Of a stretch of DNA of 64,000 bases, positions 26,892 to 36,866 are shown piece after piece (the first letter of the stretch is position 1; each line of letters begins with the position of its first letter). A model generated the notes under the pieces. The model was not told the origin of the DNA, ran no database searches, and saw only the letters and a program-made list of their open reading frames with translations. The stretch lies in contig NZ_DASYGY010000009.1 in NCBI RefSeq assembly GCF_035999195.1, positions 1,426,001 through 1,490,000 on the forward strand, written 5' to 3'. The stretch comes from Pseudoxanthomonas sp. GTDB taxonomy: Bacteria > Pseudomonadota > Gammaproteobacteria > Xanthomonadales > Xanthomonadaceae. The position numbers and the translations under genes are program-made.

Positions 26892-28262
26892 TCATGACAA
26901 CTTCTTGAAGGTAACGTCGACCGGGAGCGCTGCGATCCCCGTTCCCTTGGCCCGCGGCGAGCGCACCTTGAGTATGACTACGTCGGTCCTGCGATCGAGG
27001 TAGGCCATGTCTGCGTGGCTGATCGCCTCGGCCAGTGCCAATGTAACGAAATACGTTCCTTCGCACAGCGTGAGGTCTATAGCGAACTTGACCTCGCATA
27101 CGTCTCCGGCAGCGACATGTCGCAGGTTCGCCTCGTGATACATGGTGCTGCTGCCGAATGCGGAAACTCCCTCCACCGTACGCAGCAGCACGCCGAACTG
27201 CATTTCCTCGATCGCGTCGAAGGCCTTAATGCGCGCGCTCAGGATTACCTTCTCGCCGCTCATGAACACTTCGCAAGGCTCGCCGGCGTCATCCGTCGCG
27301 GACCATCCCTCGATGCATGCGCGCAGTTGGCCCCTTGCTTCGGCAGCGCTGGGCGGAACCACTCCCGCGCCCGGCGTCTCAGCGAGGTCTGGCTGCGCCG
27401 ACCCGCCATCGTTCTCATCTTCGCTACCCGTCCCCGCAGGTTCGGTGCCGATGGCGACGTTCGGCGGCAGCGGCGCGGCAGCTTCGGCGGCCTCTGAGTT
27501 GACATACCGCAGATACGCCTTCTCGTCCGAGTACAGCAAGGCGTGGTATTGGTCGATAATCGCATTGGCCTCGCCGATGCCATGCAGCCGCCCCTTGTGA
27601 AGCAGCACGGCACGTTGGCAGAACTTCTCGACGGTCGAGGTGGCGTGGGTAACGAGCAAGATCGCGCAGCCCCGTGCTCGGAGTCCTTCGATATAATCAT
27701 AGCATTTGCGCTGGAACTTCTCGTCTCCGACCGACAACGCTTCATCCACGATCAGCACCTGCGGATCGACGCAGGCCTGGACCGCGAACGCAAGCCGCAC
27801 GTACATGCCGCTGGAGTAGGTGCGGACCGGCTGTTCCATATGCTCACCGATGTCAGCGAAGGTCTCGATTTCCGCGAACTTCTCCTCCATACGTTCCCGC
27901 GAGAATCCTAGCACCGCGCCATTTAGGAAGACGTTCTCGCGACCGGTGAAGTCCGGATTGAAGCCAGACCCCAGCTCCAGCAGAGCCGCCAGCAAGCCGT
28001 TCACGCGGACCTCGCCGGACGTGGGCGTTAGTGTCCCGGCGATGATCTGAAGCAAGGTGCTCTTGCCGCCGCCGTTGCGGCCCAGGATACCGACCGTCTC
28101 GCCTGGGGCGACGTCGAATGAAACATCGTTGAGCGCCCAGAACTCGCGGTAGTACTTGCGTCCCTTTGGGGCAAAGAATTGGCGCAGCCTGTCGCGCGGC
28201 GTATCGTACATCTCGAAGCACTTCGAAATGTTGCTGATCGAGATAGCCGGCTCAAAGGACAT
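26892..28262 (-). CDS. wzt: Polysaccharide ABC exporter ATPase Wzt with C-terminal binding domain
   Basis: 456 residues from the ATG at 28262, which overlaps the permease gene by 11 bases (an in-frame start at 28298 would overlap far more). ATPase domain: Walker A GRNGGGKST, signature YSSGMYVRLAFAVQ, Walker B VLIVDEALSVGD. After about residue 245 comes a linker and then, from about 300, a beta-rich Wzt_C-like domain. In O-antigen systems of this type that domain recognises a terminal modification of the finished chain. It works with Wzm and the large glycosyltransferase downstream. Confidence 0.93.
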   Translation of the reverse strand: MSFEPAISISNISKCFEMYDTPRDRLRQFFAPKGRKYYREFWALNDVSFDVAPGETVGILGRNGGGKSTLLQIIAGTLTPTSGEVRVNGLLAALLELGSGFNPDFTGRENVFLNGAVLGFSRERMEEKFAEIETFADIGEHMEQPVRTYSSGMYVRLAFAVQACVDPQVLIVDEALSVGDEKFQRKCYDYIEGLRARGCAILLVTHATSTVEKFCQRAVLLHKGRLHGIGEANAIIDQYHALLYSDEKAYLRYVNSEAAEAAAPLPPNVAIGTEPAGTGSEDENDGGSAQPDLAETPGAGVVPPSAAEARGQLRACIEGWSATDDAGEPCEVFMSGEKVILSARIKAFDAIEEMQFGVLLRTVEGVSAFGSSTMYHEANLRHVAAGDVCEVKFAIDLTLCEGTYFVTLALAEAISHADMAYLDRRTDVVILKVRSPRAKGTGIAALPVDVTFKKLS

Positions 28263-29055
28263 CGGCAAACCCCCTGCGGGTCTTCTGGAACCAGACAAAC
28301 CCCAGCCACGCCACCAGCAGGCCCACCACCATCGAAATCAACCATGTCGACCAGTCCAAGCCCCTGCCCCACATCAAAATGTCGCGGACCTGCTCGACGG
28401 TTGAGGTCAGCGGGCTGATGTTCATGAATGGCCGGTACTGCTCCGGCATAACAGAAATCGGGTAGAAGATTGGCGACAGATACATCAACACCAGGGTCAC
28501 CACACCGATCACCTGCGCGACATCGCGTAGGTAGACACCCAGCGATGCCAGCATCCAAGAGAAGCCCAGCGTCATTAGGATCAAGGGCAACACAGCTACC
28601 GGCAACAATGCCACGGTCGGCGAAGGAATTCCGACGAAGACCGCATAGAACACTAGCCAGACCACGAAGCTGACGAGAAGGTGGAACAGACTGGACCCCA
28701 ACGATATGATCGGCAGGATTTCCAAAGGGAACACAACTTTCTTCACATAACCGACGTTGCCGGTGATGAGCAACGGTGCGCGGTTACAGCATTCAGCGAA
28801 CATGTTGAACACCATCAGTCCTGCGAAAAGGACCAACGCGAATTCCGTCTTGGAACCATCCCCACCGCTCCAACGCGCGTTGAACACGTAGCTGAAGACG
28901 AAGGTATAGACGGCCAGCATCAGGATCGGATTGAAGAATGACCAGAGCAATCCCATCACCGAACCGCGATAGCGACCAATGACTTCGCGCACGACGAGCC
29001 CACGTAGCAGGTCCCGGTTGTGCGCTAGGGTCCACCCTAATGCGATAGGCGACAT
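28252..29055 (-). CDS. wzm: Polysaccharide ABC exporter permease Wzm
   Basis: 267 residues from the ATG at 29055; a TTG at 29082 would add nine. ABC-2 type permease with six membrane helices and the family segments REVIGRYRGSVMGLLWSFFNP near the N-terminus and LYLRDV-like VYLRDVAQVIGVV in the middle. It forms the channel through which the completed polysaccharide leaves the cytoplasm. Begins only 40 bases after the metB stop on the same strand, so some transcription may read in from metB. In Xanthomonas wzm-wzt also lie next to metB. Confidence 0.92.
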   Translation of the reverse strand: MSPIALGWTLAHNRDLLRGLVVREVIGRYRGSVMGLLWSFFNPILMLAVYTFVFSYVFNARWSGGDGSKTEFALVLFAGLMVFNMFAECCNRAPLLITGNVGYVKKVVFPLEILPIISLGSSLFHLLVSFVVWLVFYAVFVGIPSPTVALLPVAVLPLILMTLGFSWMLASLGVYLRDVAQVIGVVTLVLMYLSPIFYPISVMPEQYRPFMNISPLTSTVEQVRDILMWGRGLDWSTWLISMVVGLLVAWLGFVWFQKTRRGFADVL

Positions 29056-29095
29056 CGAGTAACGCCGGCAACCGCGGTTCAAGCGCGCCCCGCCC

Positions 29096-30316
29096 TTAAC
29101 ACTGCTGCGCCTTCGCGGGTTCCGACTTCCATAGAGCCTCCTCTAAGTCAGCGCGCAGATCCCCCAAGGCCTCTCCCCCCACACTCAACCGCACCAGCCC
29201 ATCACTGATACCCAACTTCTCCCGCCGCTCCACCGGCACCGACGCATGTGTCATCACAGCCGGATGATTCACGAGGCTTTCCACGCCGCCGAGTGATTCC
29301 GCGAGCGTGAACAGGCGAGTGTTCTCGCAGAACTTCCTTGCCGCGTCGAAACCGCCCTTCAGCACGATGGAAATGATCCCGCCGTAGCCCTGCATCTGTC
29401 GGCTGGCAAGCGCATGCTGGGGGTGCGACGTGAGCCCCGGATAGATGACCTTCTCGATCGCCGGATGCGTTTCCAGCCACTGCGCCAGCGCCAGTGCATT
29501 GTCGCAATGCGCCTTCATGCGCAGGTGCAGCGTCTTCAGGCCGCGTAGGGCGAGGAAGCTGTCGAACGGTCCCTGCACGGCCCCGATGGAGTTCTGCAGG
29601 AAGGCCATCTGTTCGGCCAGCTCGGCGTCGTCGCCGACCACCACCATGCCGCCGACCATGTCGGAGTGGCCGTTGAGGTACTTGGTGGCCGAGTGCATCA
29701 CGATGTCGGCGCCGAGTTGCAGCGGGCGCTGCAGCATCGGCGAGGCGAAGGTGTTGTCGACCACCACGCGCAGACCGCGCCTGTGCGCGATCTCGCAGAC
29801 GGCGGCGATGTCGACGATCTTCAGCATGGGGTTGGTCGGGGTTTCCACCCAGACCAGTCGCGTTTCCGGACGGATCGAGGACTCGAACGCGGCCAGGTCG
29901 GTCAGGTCGACGAAGCTGAAATCCAGCGCGGCGGTACGCTTGCGCACGCGCTCGAACAGGCGGTAGCTGCCGCCGTACAGGTCGTCCATGGCGATGACGT
30001 GGCTGCCGCTGTCCAGCAGTTCCAGCACGGTCGAGGTCGCGGCCATGCCGGAGGCGAAGGCGAAACCGCGGGTGCCGCCTTCCAGTGCGGCGACGCAGCG
30101 CTCGTAGGCGAAACGGGTGGGATTGTGGGTCCGGGAATACTCGAAACCCTGGTGCACGCCGGGACTGCTCTGCGCATACGTGGACGTCGCGTAGATCGGC
30201 GGCATGACCGCGCCCGTGCTGGGGTCCGGGGATTGCCCGCCGTGGATGGCCAGCGTCCCCAGGGCGAGGTCGCCGGGCTCCCCGCTGCCGGGGGTGGATG
30301 AGTGCGCCATGTTCAT
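29096..30316 (-). CDS. metB: Cystathionine gamma-synthase/lyase family PLP enzyme
   Basis: 406 residues (404 from the third codon). Cys/Met-metabolism PLP fold with the lysine in MHSATKYLNGHSDMVGG and the substrate region YSRTHNPTRFAYERC. Located downstream of cystathionine beta-synthase on the same strand. MetB makes cystathionine from O-succinylhomoserine and cysteine; the paralogous gamma-lyase splits it. Pairing with a CBS hints at reverse transsulfuration (methionine to cysteine), so lyase activity is possible. The gene marks the border of the LPS locus in Xanthomonas. Confidence 0.92.
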   Translation of the reverse strand: MNMAHSSTPGSGEPGDLALGTLAIHGGQSPDPSTGAVMPPIYATSTYAQSSPGVHQGFEYSRTHNPTRFAYERCVAALEGGTRGFAFASGMAATSTVLELLDSGSHVIAMDDLYGGSYRLFERVRKRTAALDFSFVDLTDLAAFESSIRPETRLVWVETPTNPMLKIVDIAAVCEIAHRRGLRVVVDNTFASPMLQRPLQLGADIVMHSATKYLNGHSDMVGGMVVVGDDAELAEQMAFLQNSIGAVQGPFDSFLALRGLKTLHLRMKAHCDNALALAQWLETHPAIEKVIYPGLTSHPQHALASRQMQGYGGIISIVLKGGFDAARKFCENTRLFTLAESLGGVESLVNHPAVMTHASVPVERREKLGISDGLVRLSVGGEALGDLRADLEEALWKSEPAKAQQC

Positions 30317-30409
30317 GTTCCTTCAAACAGCCGGGCATTCTACCAGCCGGGCCTTAACGTGCCGTCCATGCCAGCCCTCGCCCGCGCCAAGGGCACGGGC
30401 CGGTGGGGT

Positions 30410-31780
<1,371 letters not shown>

Positions 31781-31891
31781 GCGGCCGTGCATCCGGTGCG
31801 GTACGGGCCCGGATTATCGCATTGGGTGACGCGGACGGCGACGGCCGACGAGGAGGCCGCCGCCGCCCGCGACGAGAAAGTCAGGGGAGGG

Positions 31892-32110
31892 TCAGTGGGG
31901 TTTGGCGTCGTAGATCCGGAGCAATCGCTCCTTGGCGTGCAGCTTTTCGCGCTTCATCTGGCCGAGCAGCGTGTCGTCGATGGGCAGTACGCCGAGTTCG
32001 GCGTCGGTGACCTTCTTGTCGAGCTCGCGATGGCGCTGGTACAGCTGCTTGAACTCCGGATCGGCCTTGATGAGTGCATCGATGTCGGCCTGCGGTTGAC
32101 CTTCGAACAT
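31892..32110 (-). CDS. YdcH/DUF465-family small protein
   Basis: 72 residues from the ATG at 32110, preceded by AAGGAGG at the right distance; longer in-frame starts lack a ribosome-binding site. Sequence is helical, ending in LGQMKREKLHAKERLLRIYDA, the C-terminal KxxKLxxKDxL-type pattern of DUF465 (YdcH) proteins. Function unknown; these are cytoplasmic helical hairpins. A 9-base inverted repeat lies just upstream. Confidence 0.85.
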   Translation of the reverse strand: MFEGQPQADIDALIKADPEFKQLYQRHRELDKKVTDAELGVLPIDDTLLGQMKREKLHAKERLLRIYDAKPH

Positions 32111-32466
32111 GATCGTTACCTCCTTCAGCGGAAACACGAACGCCCCGGCCTTCACAGGCACGGGGCGTTGGCTTGGGAGCGGAGCATCTGGCCGGTGGTG
32201 CGGGTACGCCCCGCCGGAATGGCCCCAACGGCATGCTTGCCGGCGGCGGTCTCCTGGGCGGTGGGTACGGGCGTCATCGGGTCGATTCTCCGGTGAGCCA
32301 AGCGGCGGGAGCCGCTTGGGTATACGACCCTACTCCTGCACTCTCAGCCCGACAAGGGCTGGGACAAGCGATTGATTTGCAAAGGAAACCTGCGATCGGC
32401 GAACATTCAGGCAAACGGCCCGAAACCCGCCTGACTCCGTGCAACCCATTGATTTACATGATGAAA
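32111..32466. other. Gene-free interval with hairpins
   Basis: 356 bases with no convincing gene on either strand. It holds a long inverted repeat at 32140-32170 (AACGCCCCG...CGGGGCGTT), a hairpin AAGCGGC-GCCGCTT near 32300-32320, CAGCCC-GGGCTG near 32345-32365 and, at the end next to the OmpA-like gene, ATTGATTT...AAATCAAT (32453-32471), which includes that gene's stop. The GC-rich hairpins lack T-runs. Confidence 0.5.
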
Positions 32467-33363
32467 TCAATGCGTGATGACGACTTCCAGCGCGCGCGCT
32501 TTGGTTCCGGCGCCCTTGCCGGCACTCTGCAGGCGCGAGCGGGAAACGCCCGCCGCCGTCAGCGCATCACGCAGGGCATCTGCCCGGCGCTGGCCCGGCG
32601 TCTGCTTGTCGCCATAACCCTCGATCCTGGCACGCGCCTTGGGATTGGCCTGCAGGTAGGCCGCGAGCGCGCTTGTGCTGGACGTGCCGCTGCTCGACAG
32701 CTTGGCGGAGTTGCCGGCGAACACGTCCGCTCCCAGCGTGAATACCTCGCCCCGCGCCTCGAACTTCGAGGCCGGCAGTTTGGCGCCGGAGACCAGCTCC
32801 GCCTCCTCGCGCGCCAGCTTCAGCTCGCGCTGGCGCGCCGCGCTCAGGCGGTTGGCCTGCTGGCCGGCCACCGTGTCCAGCGTGGTTTCCGCTTCCTGGC
32901 GCGCCAGCGCCTCAGCTTCCGCCGCCAGGCGCAGGCGCTCGGCTTCCTCGGCCTGGATCTGCGCCTGCACGCGCAGGCGTTCGGCCTCGCGACGGGCGCG
33001 CTCGGCTTCACGGCGGCTGGCCTCCACCAGCAACTCACTACGGGTGCGATCCAGCCGGTCGGCCTCGCGGCGGGCGGCCTGCGCGCGCGCGGCGGTTTCG
33101 GCGATCTCGACGCGGCGCTCGGCGATGTACTGCGCCGTCTCGCGCTGGCTGCGGCGGGCCTTGTCGAAGGCGGCGATGGCGTTCTGCGCCTGCAGCTTCT
33201 CGTACGCGGCCACGTCGGCGAGCACCGGATCCGCCTGCAGCGCGGCCAGCCGCTGGTTCAACTGCACGATGACCGGATTGTCGGCCGCACCGGCCGGCAA
33301 GGCGGCGAGTGCGAAGACGAGCCCTGCCATCGCCAGCTGCATGCGCTTGCGGACACCGCTCAT
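32467..33363 (-). CDS. Periplasmic/outer-membrane OmpA-C-domain protein
   Basis: 298 residues: signal peptide (MQLAMAGLVFALAALPAGAA), a long Arg/Glu/Ala-rich coiled coil (about 40-195), and a C-terminal OmpA-like peptidoglycan-binding domain (about 200-298: FTLGADVFAGNSAKLSS, ARIEGYGDKQTPGQRRADALRDAL). The canonical NxxLSxxRAxxV is partly altered (TPGQRRADAL). It may tether the envelope to the cell wall. It overlaps the upstream DUF4398 gene by 4 bases, so both act as one operon. Confidence 0.88.
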   Translation of the reverse strand: MSGVRKRMQLAMAGLVFALAALPAGAADNPVIVQLNQRLAALQADPVLADVAAYEKLQAQNAIAAFDKARRSQRETAQYIAERRVEIAETAARAQAARREADRLDRTRSELLVEASRREAERARREAERLRVQAQIQAEEAERLRLAAEAEALARQEAETTLDTVAGQQANRLSAARQRELKLAREEAELVSGAKLPASKFEARGEVFTLGADVFAGNSAKLSSSGTSSTSALAAYLQANPKARARIEGYGDKQTPGQRRADALRDALTAAGVSRSRLQSAGKGAGTKARALEVVITH

Positions 33364-33755
33364 CGCTTGCCCTCCGCGCCGAGCTGCTGCTGCAGGTCCG
33401 CGATCTCCGCCCGGCGCTGCGCCACCTCGGCCGAGGCCACGGCCTCCTGGCTGCGCGCGCGGGCCAGATCGGCGTCCACCGCCGCCCGTTGCGCGAGATC
33501 CAGTGCCTTCTTCTTGTCGCGTGACGCGTGCGCCGCCTGGGCCTGCGCCAGCGTCTGCCGTGCGATGGCCAGTGGCTCCGGCGCGTACTGGTCGGCATCG
33601 GCCTGGTCCGCGCGCTGCACAGCCTGCACCGCCGCTTCCAGTTCGGGCGTCGGCACGCTCTGCGCGTACGCCGGCGCACCCAACAAGGACAATGCCGCTA
33701 CTGCGGCGGCCATCACATGCAGGGGCCGTCGGAAGTGTGAGAAGCTAGCTGTCAT
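33360..33755 (-). CDS. DUF4398-like exported protein
   Basis: 131 residues from the ATG at 33755. Signal peptide HVMAAAVAALSLLGAPAYA, then a helical domain with the DUF4398 pattern (EAAVQAVQRADQADADQYAPEPLAIARQTL) of about 90 residues, ending in a coiled coil. DUF4398 proteins commonly precede OmpA-like genes as here; both would act in the periplasm. Function unknown. It is divergent from pilU with 93 bases between the starts. Confidence 0.84.
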   Translation of the reverse strand: MTASFSHFRRPLHVMAAAVAALSLLGAPAYAQSVPTPELEAAVQAVQRADQADADQYAPEPLAIARQTLAQAQAAHASRDKKKALDLAQRAAVDADLARARSQEAVASAEVAQRRAEIADLQQQLGAEGKR

Positions 33756-33848
33756 TGGGGTGCCGTGTCGTTGAGGGGTACGCGCGGCCATTGTCGGAAG
33801 CCTTTGGCGCCGTTGCAACGTCGCCGCGCATCGTGGGGAGCTTTGCAT

Positions 33849-34988
33849 ATGGACATCGGCTATTTCCTGAAGCTGATGACCGAGAAGAACGCCTCGGACA
33901 TGTTTCTCACGACCGGGGCGCCGGTCTACATCAAGATCGAGGGCAAGCTCTACCCGCTGGGCAACACCGGGCTGCCGCCCGGGATGGTCAAGAAGATCGC
34001 CTATTCGCTGATGGACGAAGGCCAGGTGCCGGTGTTCGAGCGCGAACTCGAGCTCAACATGGCCATCGCCCTGCAGGATGCCGGCCGCTTCCGCGTCAAC
34101 GTGTTCAAGCAGCGCGGCGAAGTGGGCATGGTCATCCGTGCCATCCGCAGCGTCATCCCGACCATCGAGGAACTGAACCTGCCGCCGGTGCTGAAGGACA
34201 TCATCATGACTCCGCGCGGGCTGGTGCTGATCGTCGGCTCCACGGGTTCGGGCAAGTCGACCTCGCTGGCCTCGATGATCGACTACCGCAACACCACCAG
34301 CACCGGCCACATCCTCACCATCGAGGACCCGATCGAATACCTGCACAAGCACAAGCAGTCGATCGTCAACCAGCGCGAGGTGGGCCTGGATACGCACGCC
34401 TTCCACAACGCACTGAAGAATGCGATGCGCGAGGCGCCCGACGTCATCCTGATCGGCGAGATCCTCGACGCCACCACGATGGAGGCCGCCATCGCCTTCG
34501 CCGAGACCGGCCACCTGTGCCTGGCGACGCTGCACTCGAACAATGCCGACCAGACCATCGAGCGCATCCTCAACTTCTTCCCCGAAAGCGCCCACAAGAA
34601 CGTGCTGATGAACCTAGCGCTCAACCTGCGGGCGGTGGTCTCGCAGCGGCTGGTCAAGGGCGTCGACGGCCGTCGCATGCCGGCGTCGGAAGTCCTGATC
34701 AACACCCCGATGATCCGCGACCTGCTGCGCCGCGGGCAGGTGCACGAGATCAAGGCCGCCATGGAGGAGTCGCTGGAGGAAGGCATGGAGACCTTCGACC
34801 AGTGCCTGTTCCGCATGGTCAAGGAAGGCCAGATCGAGCAGGAGGAAGCGCTGCGCGCGGCCGACTCGCGCGACGGCCTGGCGCTGAAGTTCCGCCTGTC
34901 CGAAGGCAGCAAGGGCGAGCACGACCCGTATGCGGACTACGACAGCGGTGGCAGCAGTTCGCCGCGCATCACGCACGGCTTCGGCTGA
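33849..34988 (+). CDS. pilU: Type IV pilus ATPase PilU
   Basis: 379 residues from the ATG at 33849. PilT/PilU-type ATPase: N-terminal PAS-like part with KNASDMFLTTGAPVYIKIEG, Walker A VGSTGSGKST, Asp/His boxes TIEDPIEYLHKHKQS and TGHLCLATLHSNNADQTIER, Walker B DVILIGEI. FPESAHKN and the acidic C-terminal tail identify PilU rather than PilT. It assists PilT in pilus retraction. Odd detail: the GExRD box is GEILD here, so the arginine seen in most retraction ATPases is replaced. Confidence 0.94.
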   Translation: MDIGYFLKLMTEKNASDMFLTTGAPVYIKIEGKLYPLGNTGLPPGMVKKIAYSLMDEGQVPVFERELELNMAIALQDAGRFRVNVFKQRGEVGMVIRAIRSVIPTIEELNLPPVLKDIIMTPRGLVLIVGSTGSGKSTSLASMIDYRNTTSTGHILTIEDPIEYLHKHKQSIVNQREVGLDTHAFHNALKNAMREAPDVILIGEILDATTMEAAIAFAETGHLCLATLHSNNADQTIERILNFFPESAHKNVLMNLALNLRAVVSQRLVKGVDGRRMPASEVLINTPMIRDLLRRGQVHEIKAAMEESLEEGMETFDQCLFRMVKEGQIEQEEALRAADSRDGLALKFRLSEGSKGEHDPYADYDSGGSSSPRITHGFG

Positions 34989-35016
34989 ACGGGGCGATCA
35001 CTGCTGGAAAGGCCGG

Positions 35017-35043
35017 AACGGGCGGGGAAACCCGCCCGTTTTC
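35017..35043 (+). terminator. Rho-independent terminator after pilU
   Basis: AACGGGCGGG-gaaa-CCCGCCCGTT with TTTT at the 3' end, 28 bases after the pilU stop. The stem is symmetric enough to work in both directions, and the next gene (maiA) is convergent. Confidence 0.9.
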
Positions 35044-35058
35044 ATGTCGGCGGGTGGC

Positions 35059-35718
35059 TCAGGCGTTGGCGTCGGGCTGGTTCTCGGGCCGCGCCTGATC
35101 GAACGCGGGCAGGGCCAGGCAGGCCTGTTCGATGCGGACGAGGGTCGGGAACGCGCCCATGTCCACGCCGAACCGGCGTGCATTGAAGACCTGCGGCACC
35201 AGACAGCAGTCGGCCAGGCCCGGCGTCGCACCGTGGCAGAAGGTGCCGGTGGCCGCGTCCTCGGCCAGCAGCGTTTCCATGGCCGTGAACCCGTCGATGA
35301 CCCAGTGCTTGATCCAGTCGTCGCGCTCGGATTGGGGCACGTTCCACGTGCCTTCGAAGTACTGCAGCACGCGCAGGTTGTTCAGCGGATGGATGTCGCA
35401 GGCAACCATCTGCGCCAGCGCCCGCACGCGCGCCCGGTCGCGGGCCGTCATCGGCAACAGGCGTGGCGACGGCCAGGCCTCGTCGAGGTATTCCAGGATC
35501 GCCAGCGATTGCCGGATGACGCGCACGCCATGCTGCAGCGTGGGCACCATGTGCTGGGGGTTCTTGGCGACATAGTCCGGCGCGTGCTGTTGCCCACCGT
35601 CGCGGACCAGATGCACGGGCACGGTCTCGTAGGCCAGCCCTTTCAGGTTCAGGCCGATGCGCACGCGGTAGGCGGCGCTGGAGCGCCAGTAGGAATACAG
35701 CTTGAGTTGCTCAGCCAT
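35059..35718 (-). CDS. maiA: Maleylacetoacetate isomerase (zeta-class GST)
   Basis: 219 residues. N-terminal thioredoxin domain with the zeta-class motif LYSYWRSSAAYRVRIGLNLKG-like start (SSxxxRVR), PQHMVPTLQ, then the helical GST domain. It isomerises maleylacetoacetate to fumarylacetoacetate in the tyrosine/homogentisate pathway, using glutathione. Its partner hydrolase is encoded 95 bases upstream on the same strand. Length fits the family. Confidence 0.95.
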   Translation of the reverse strand: MAEQLKLYSYWRSSAAYRVRIGLNLKGLAYETVPVHLVRDGGQQHAPDYVAKNPQHMVPTLQHGVRVIRQSLAILEYLDEAWPSPRLLPMTARDRARVRALAQMVACDIHPLNNLRVLQYFEGTWNVPQSERDDWIKHWVIDGFTAMETLLAEDAATGTFCHGATPGLADCCLVPQVFNARRFGVDMGAFPTLVRIEQACLALPAFDQARPENQPDANA

Positions 35719-35813
35719 GCAAGCCGCTCCCCGCGGTTTGCGCCTTCAAGTGCCCGGAATCCGCGTCCATGCCCTGCTCCCTTCCCGCAGTCACACTGGG
35801 CCCGGGCACGCCT

Positions 35814-36803
35814 TCAAGGCAAGGGTTGCGGCTCGATCCGCTGCTCGATCGCACCGAAAATGGAATGGCCGTCACGATTCTTCATTTCGATGCGGACCAC
35901 GTCACCAAAGCTCATGAACGGCGTGGACGGCTTGCCGTCGCGCAGCGCCTCCACCGTGCGCTGCTCGGCGAAGCACGACGCGCCCAGGGACGTGTCTTCG
36001 TTGGCGATGGTGCCCGAACCGACGATGGTGCCGGCCGACAGCGGCCGCGTCTTCGCTGCGTGCGCGACCAGCTGGGCGAAGTCGAACTGCATGTCCACGC
36101 CGGCCTCCGGCGCACCGAACCAGGCGCCGTTGATGTGGGTGACCAGCGGGAGGTGCACCTTGTTGTCGCGCCAGGCGTCATCCAGTTCGTCCGGCGTCAC
36201 GAACACCGGCGACAGCGCCGAGCGCGGCTTGGACTGAAGGAAGCCGAACCCCTTGGCCAGCTCGCCCGGGATCAGGTTACGCAGCGAGACGTCGTTGACC
36301 AGGCCGATCAGCTGGATGTGGCCGGCGGCCTGCGCAGGCGTCACCGCCATCGGCACGTCATCGGTGATCACGACGATCTCGGCTTCCAGGTCGATGCCGT
36401 ACTCCTCGCTGACCACCCTGACCGGATCGCGCGGGCCATAGAAGGCGGCGCTGGTGGCCTGGTACATCAGCGGATCGGTGTAGAAACTCTCCGGCACCTC
36501 GGCCCCGCGTGCGCGGCGCACGCGCTCCACATGCGGCAGGTAGGCACTGCCGTCGACGAATTCGTAGGCGCGCGGCAGCGGTGCGGCGAGCGCCTGCATG
36601 TCCAGGTCGAACGCGCCATCCGCATCGCCGGCATTCAGCGACTCGTACAGCGCGTTGAGGCGCGGCGCGATGTTGCTCCAGTCCTCCAGCGCACGCTGCA
36701 GCGTCGGCGCGATACCGGTGGCGCGCACGCCACGGGACAGATCACGCGACACCACGATCAGCGTGCCGTCGCGACCACCTTCCTTCAGGGAACCCAGCTT
36801 CAT
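35814..36803 (-). CDS. Fumarylacetoacetate hydrolase-family protein
   Basis: 329 residues. FAH fold with metal-binding residues in DLEAEIVVITDDVPM and the catalytic-site segment AGTIVGSGTIANEDTS; FGDVVRIEM near the C-terminus is typical. Next to maiA it most likely splits fumarylacetoacetate to fumarate and acetoacetate, the last step of tyrosine degradation. Length is that of the bacterial short FAH type. Acetoacetate could then be activated by the CoA-transferase encoded at 9148-10523. Confidence 0.92.
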   Translation of the reverse strand: MKLGSLKEGGRDGTLIVVSRDLSRGVRATGIAPTLQRALEDWSNIAPRLNALYESLNAGDADGAFDLDMQALAAPLPRAYEFVDGSAYLPHVERVRRARGAEVPESFYTDPLMYQATSAAFYGPRDPVRVVSEEYGIDLEAEIVVITDDVPMAVTPAQAAGHIQLIGLVNDVSLRNLIPGELAKGFGFLQSKPRSALSPVFVTPDELDDAWRDNKVHLPLVTHINGAWFGAPEAGVDMQFDFAQLVAHAAKTRPLSAGTIVGSGTIANEDTSLGASCFAEQRTVEALRDGKPSTPFMSFGDVVRIEMKNRDGHSIFGAIEQRIEPQPLP

Positions 36804-36866
36804 CGGAACTCCAGATGCCGGCGCCCACGCGCCATGGTTTCAATTGTAATCAAATCGTCGGCGTGG

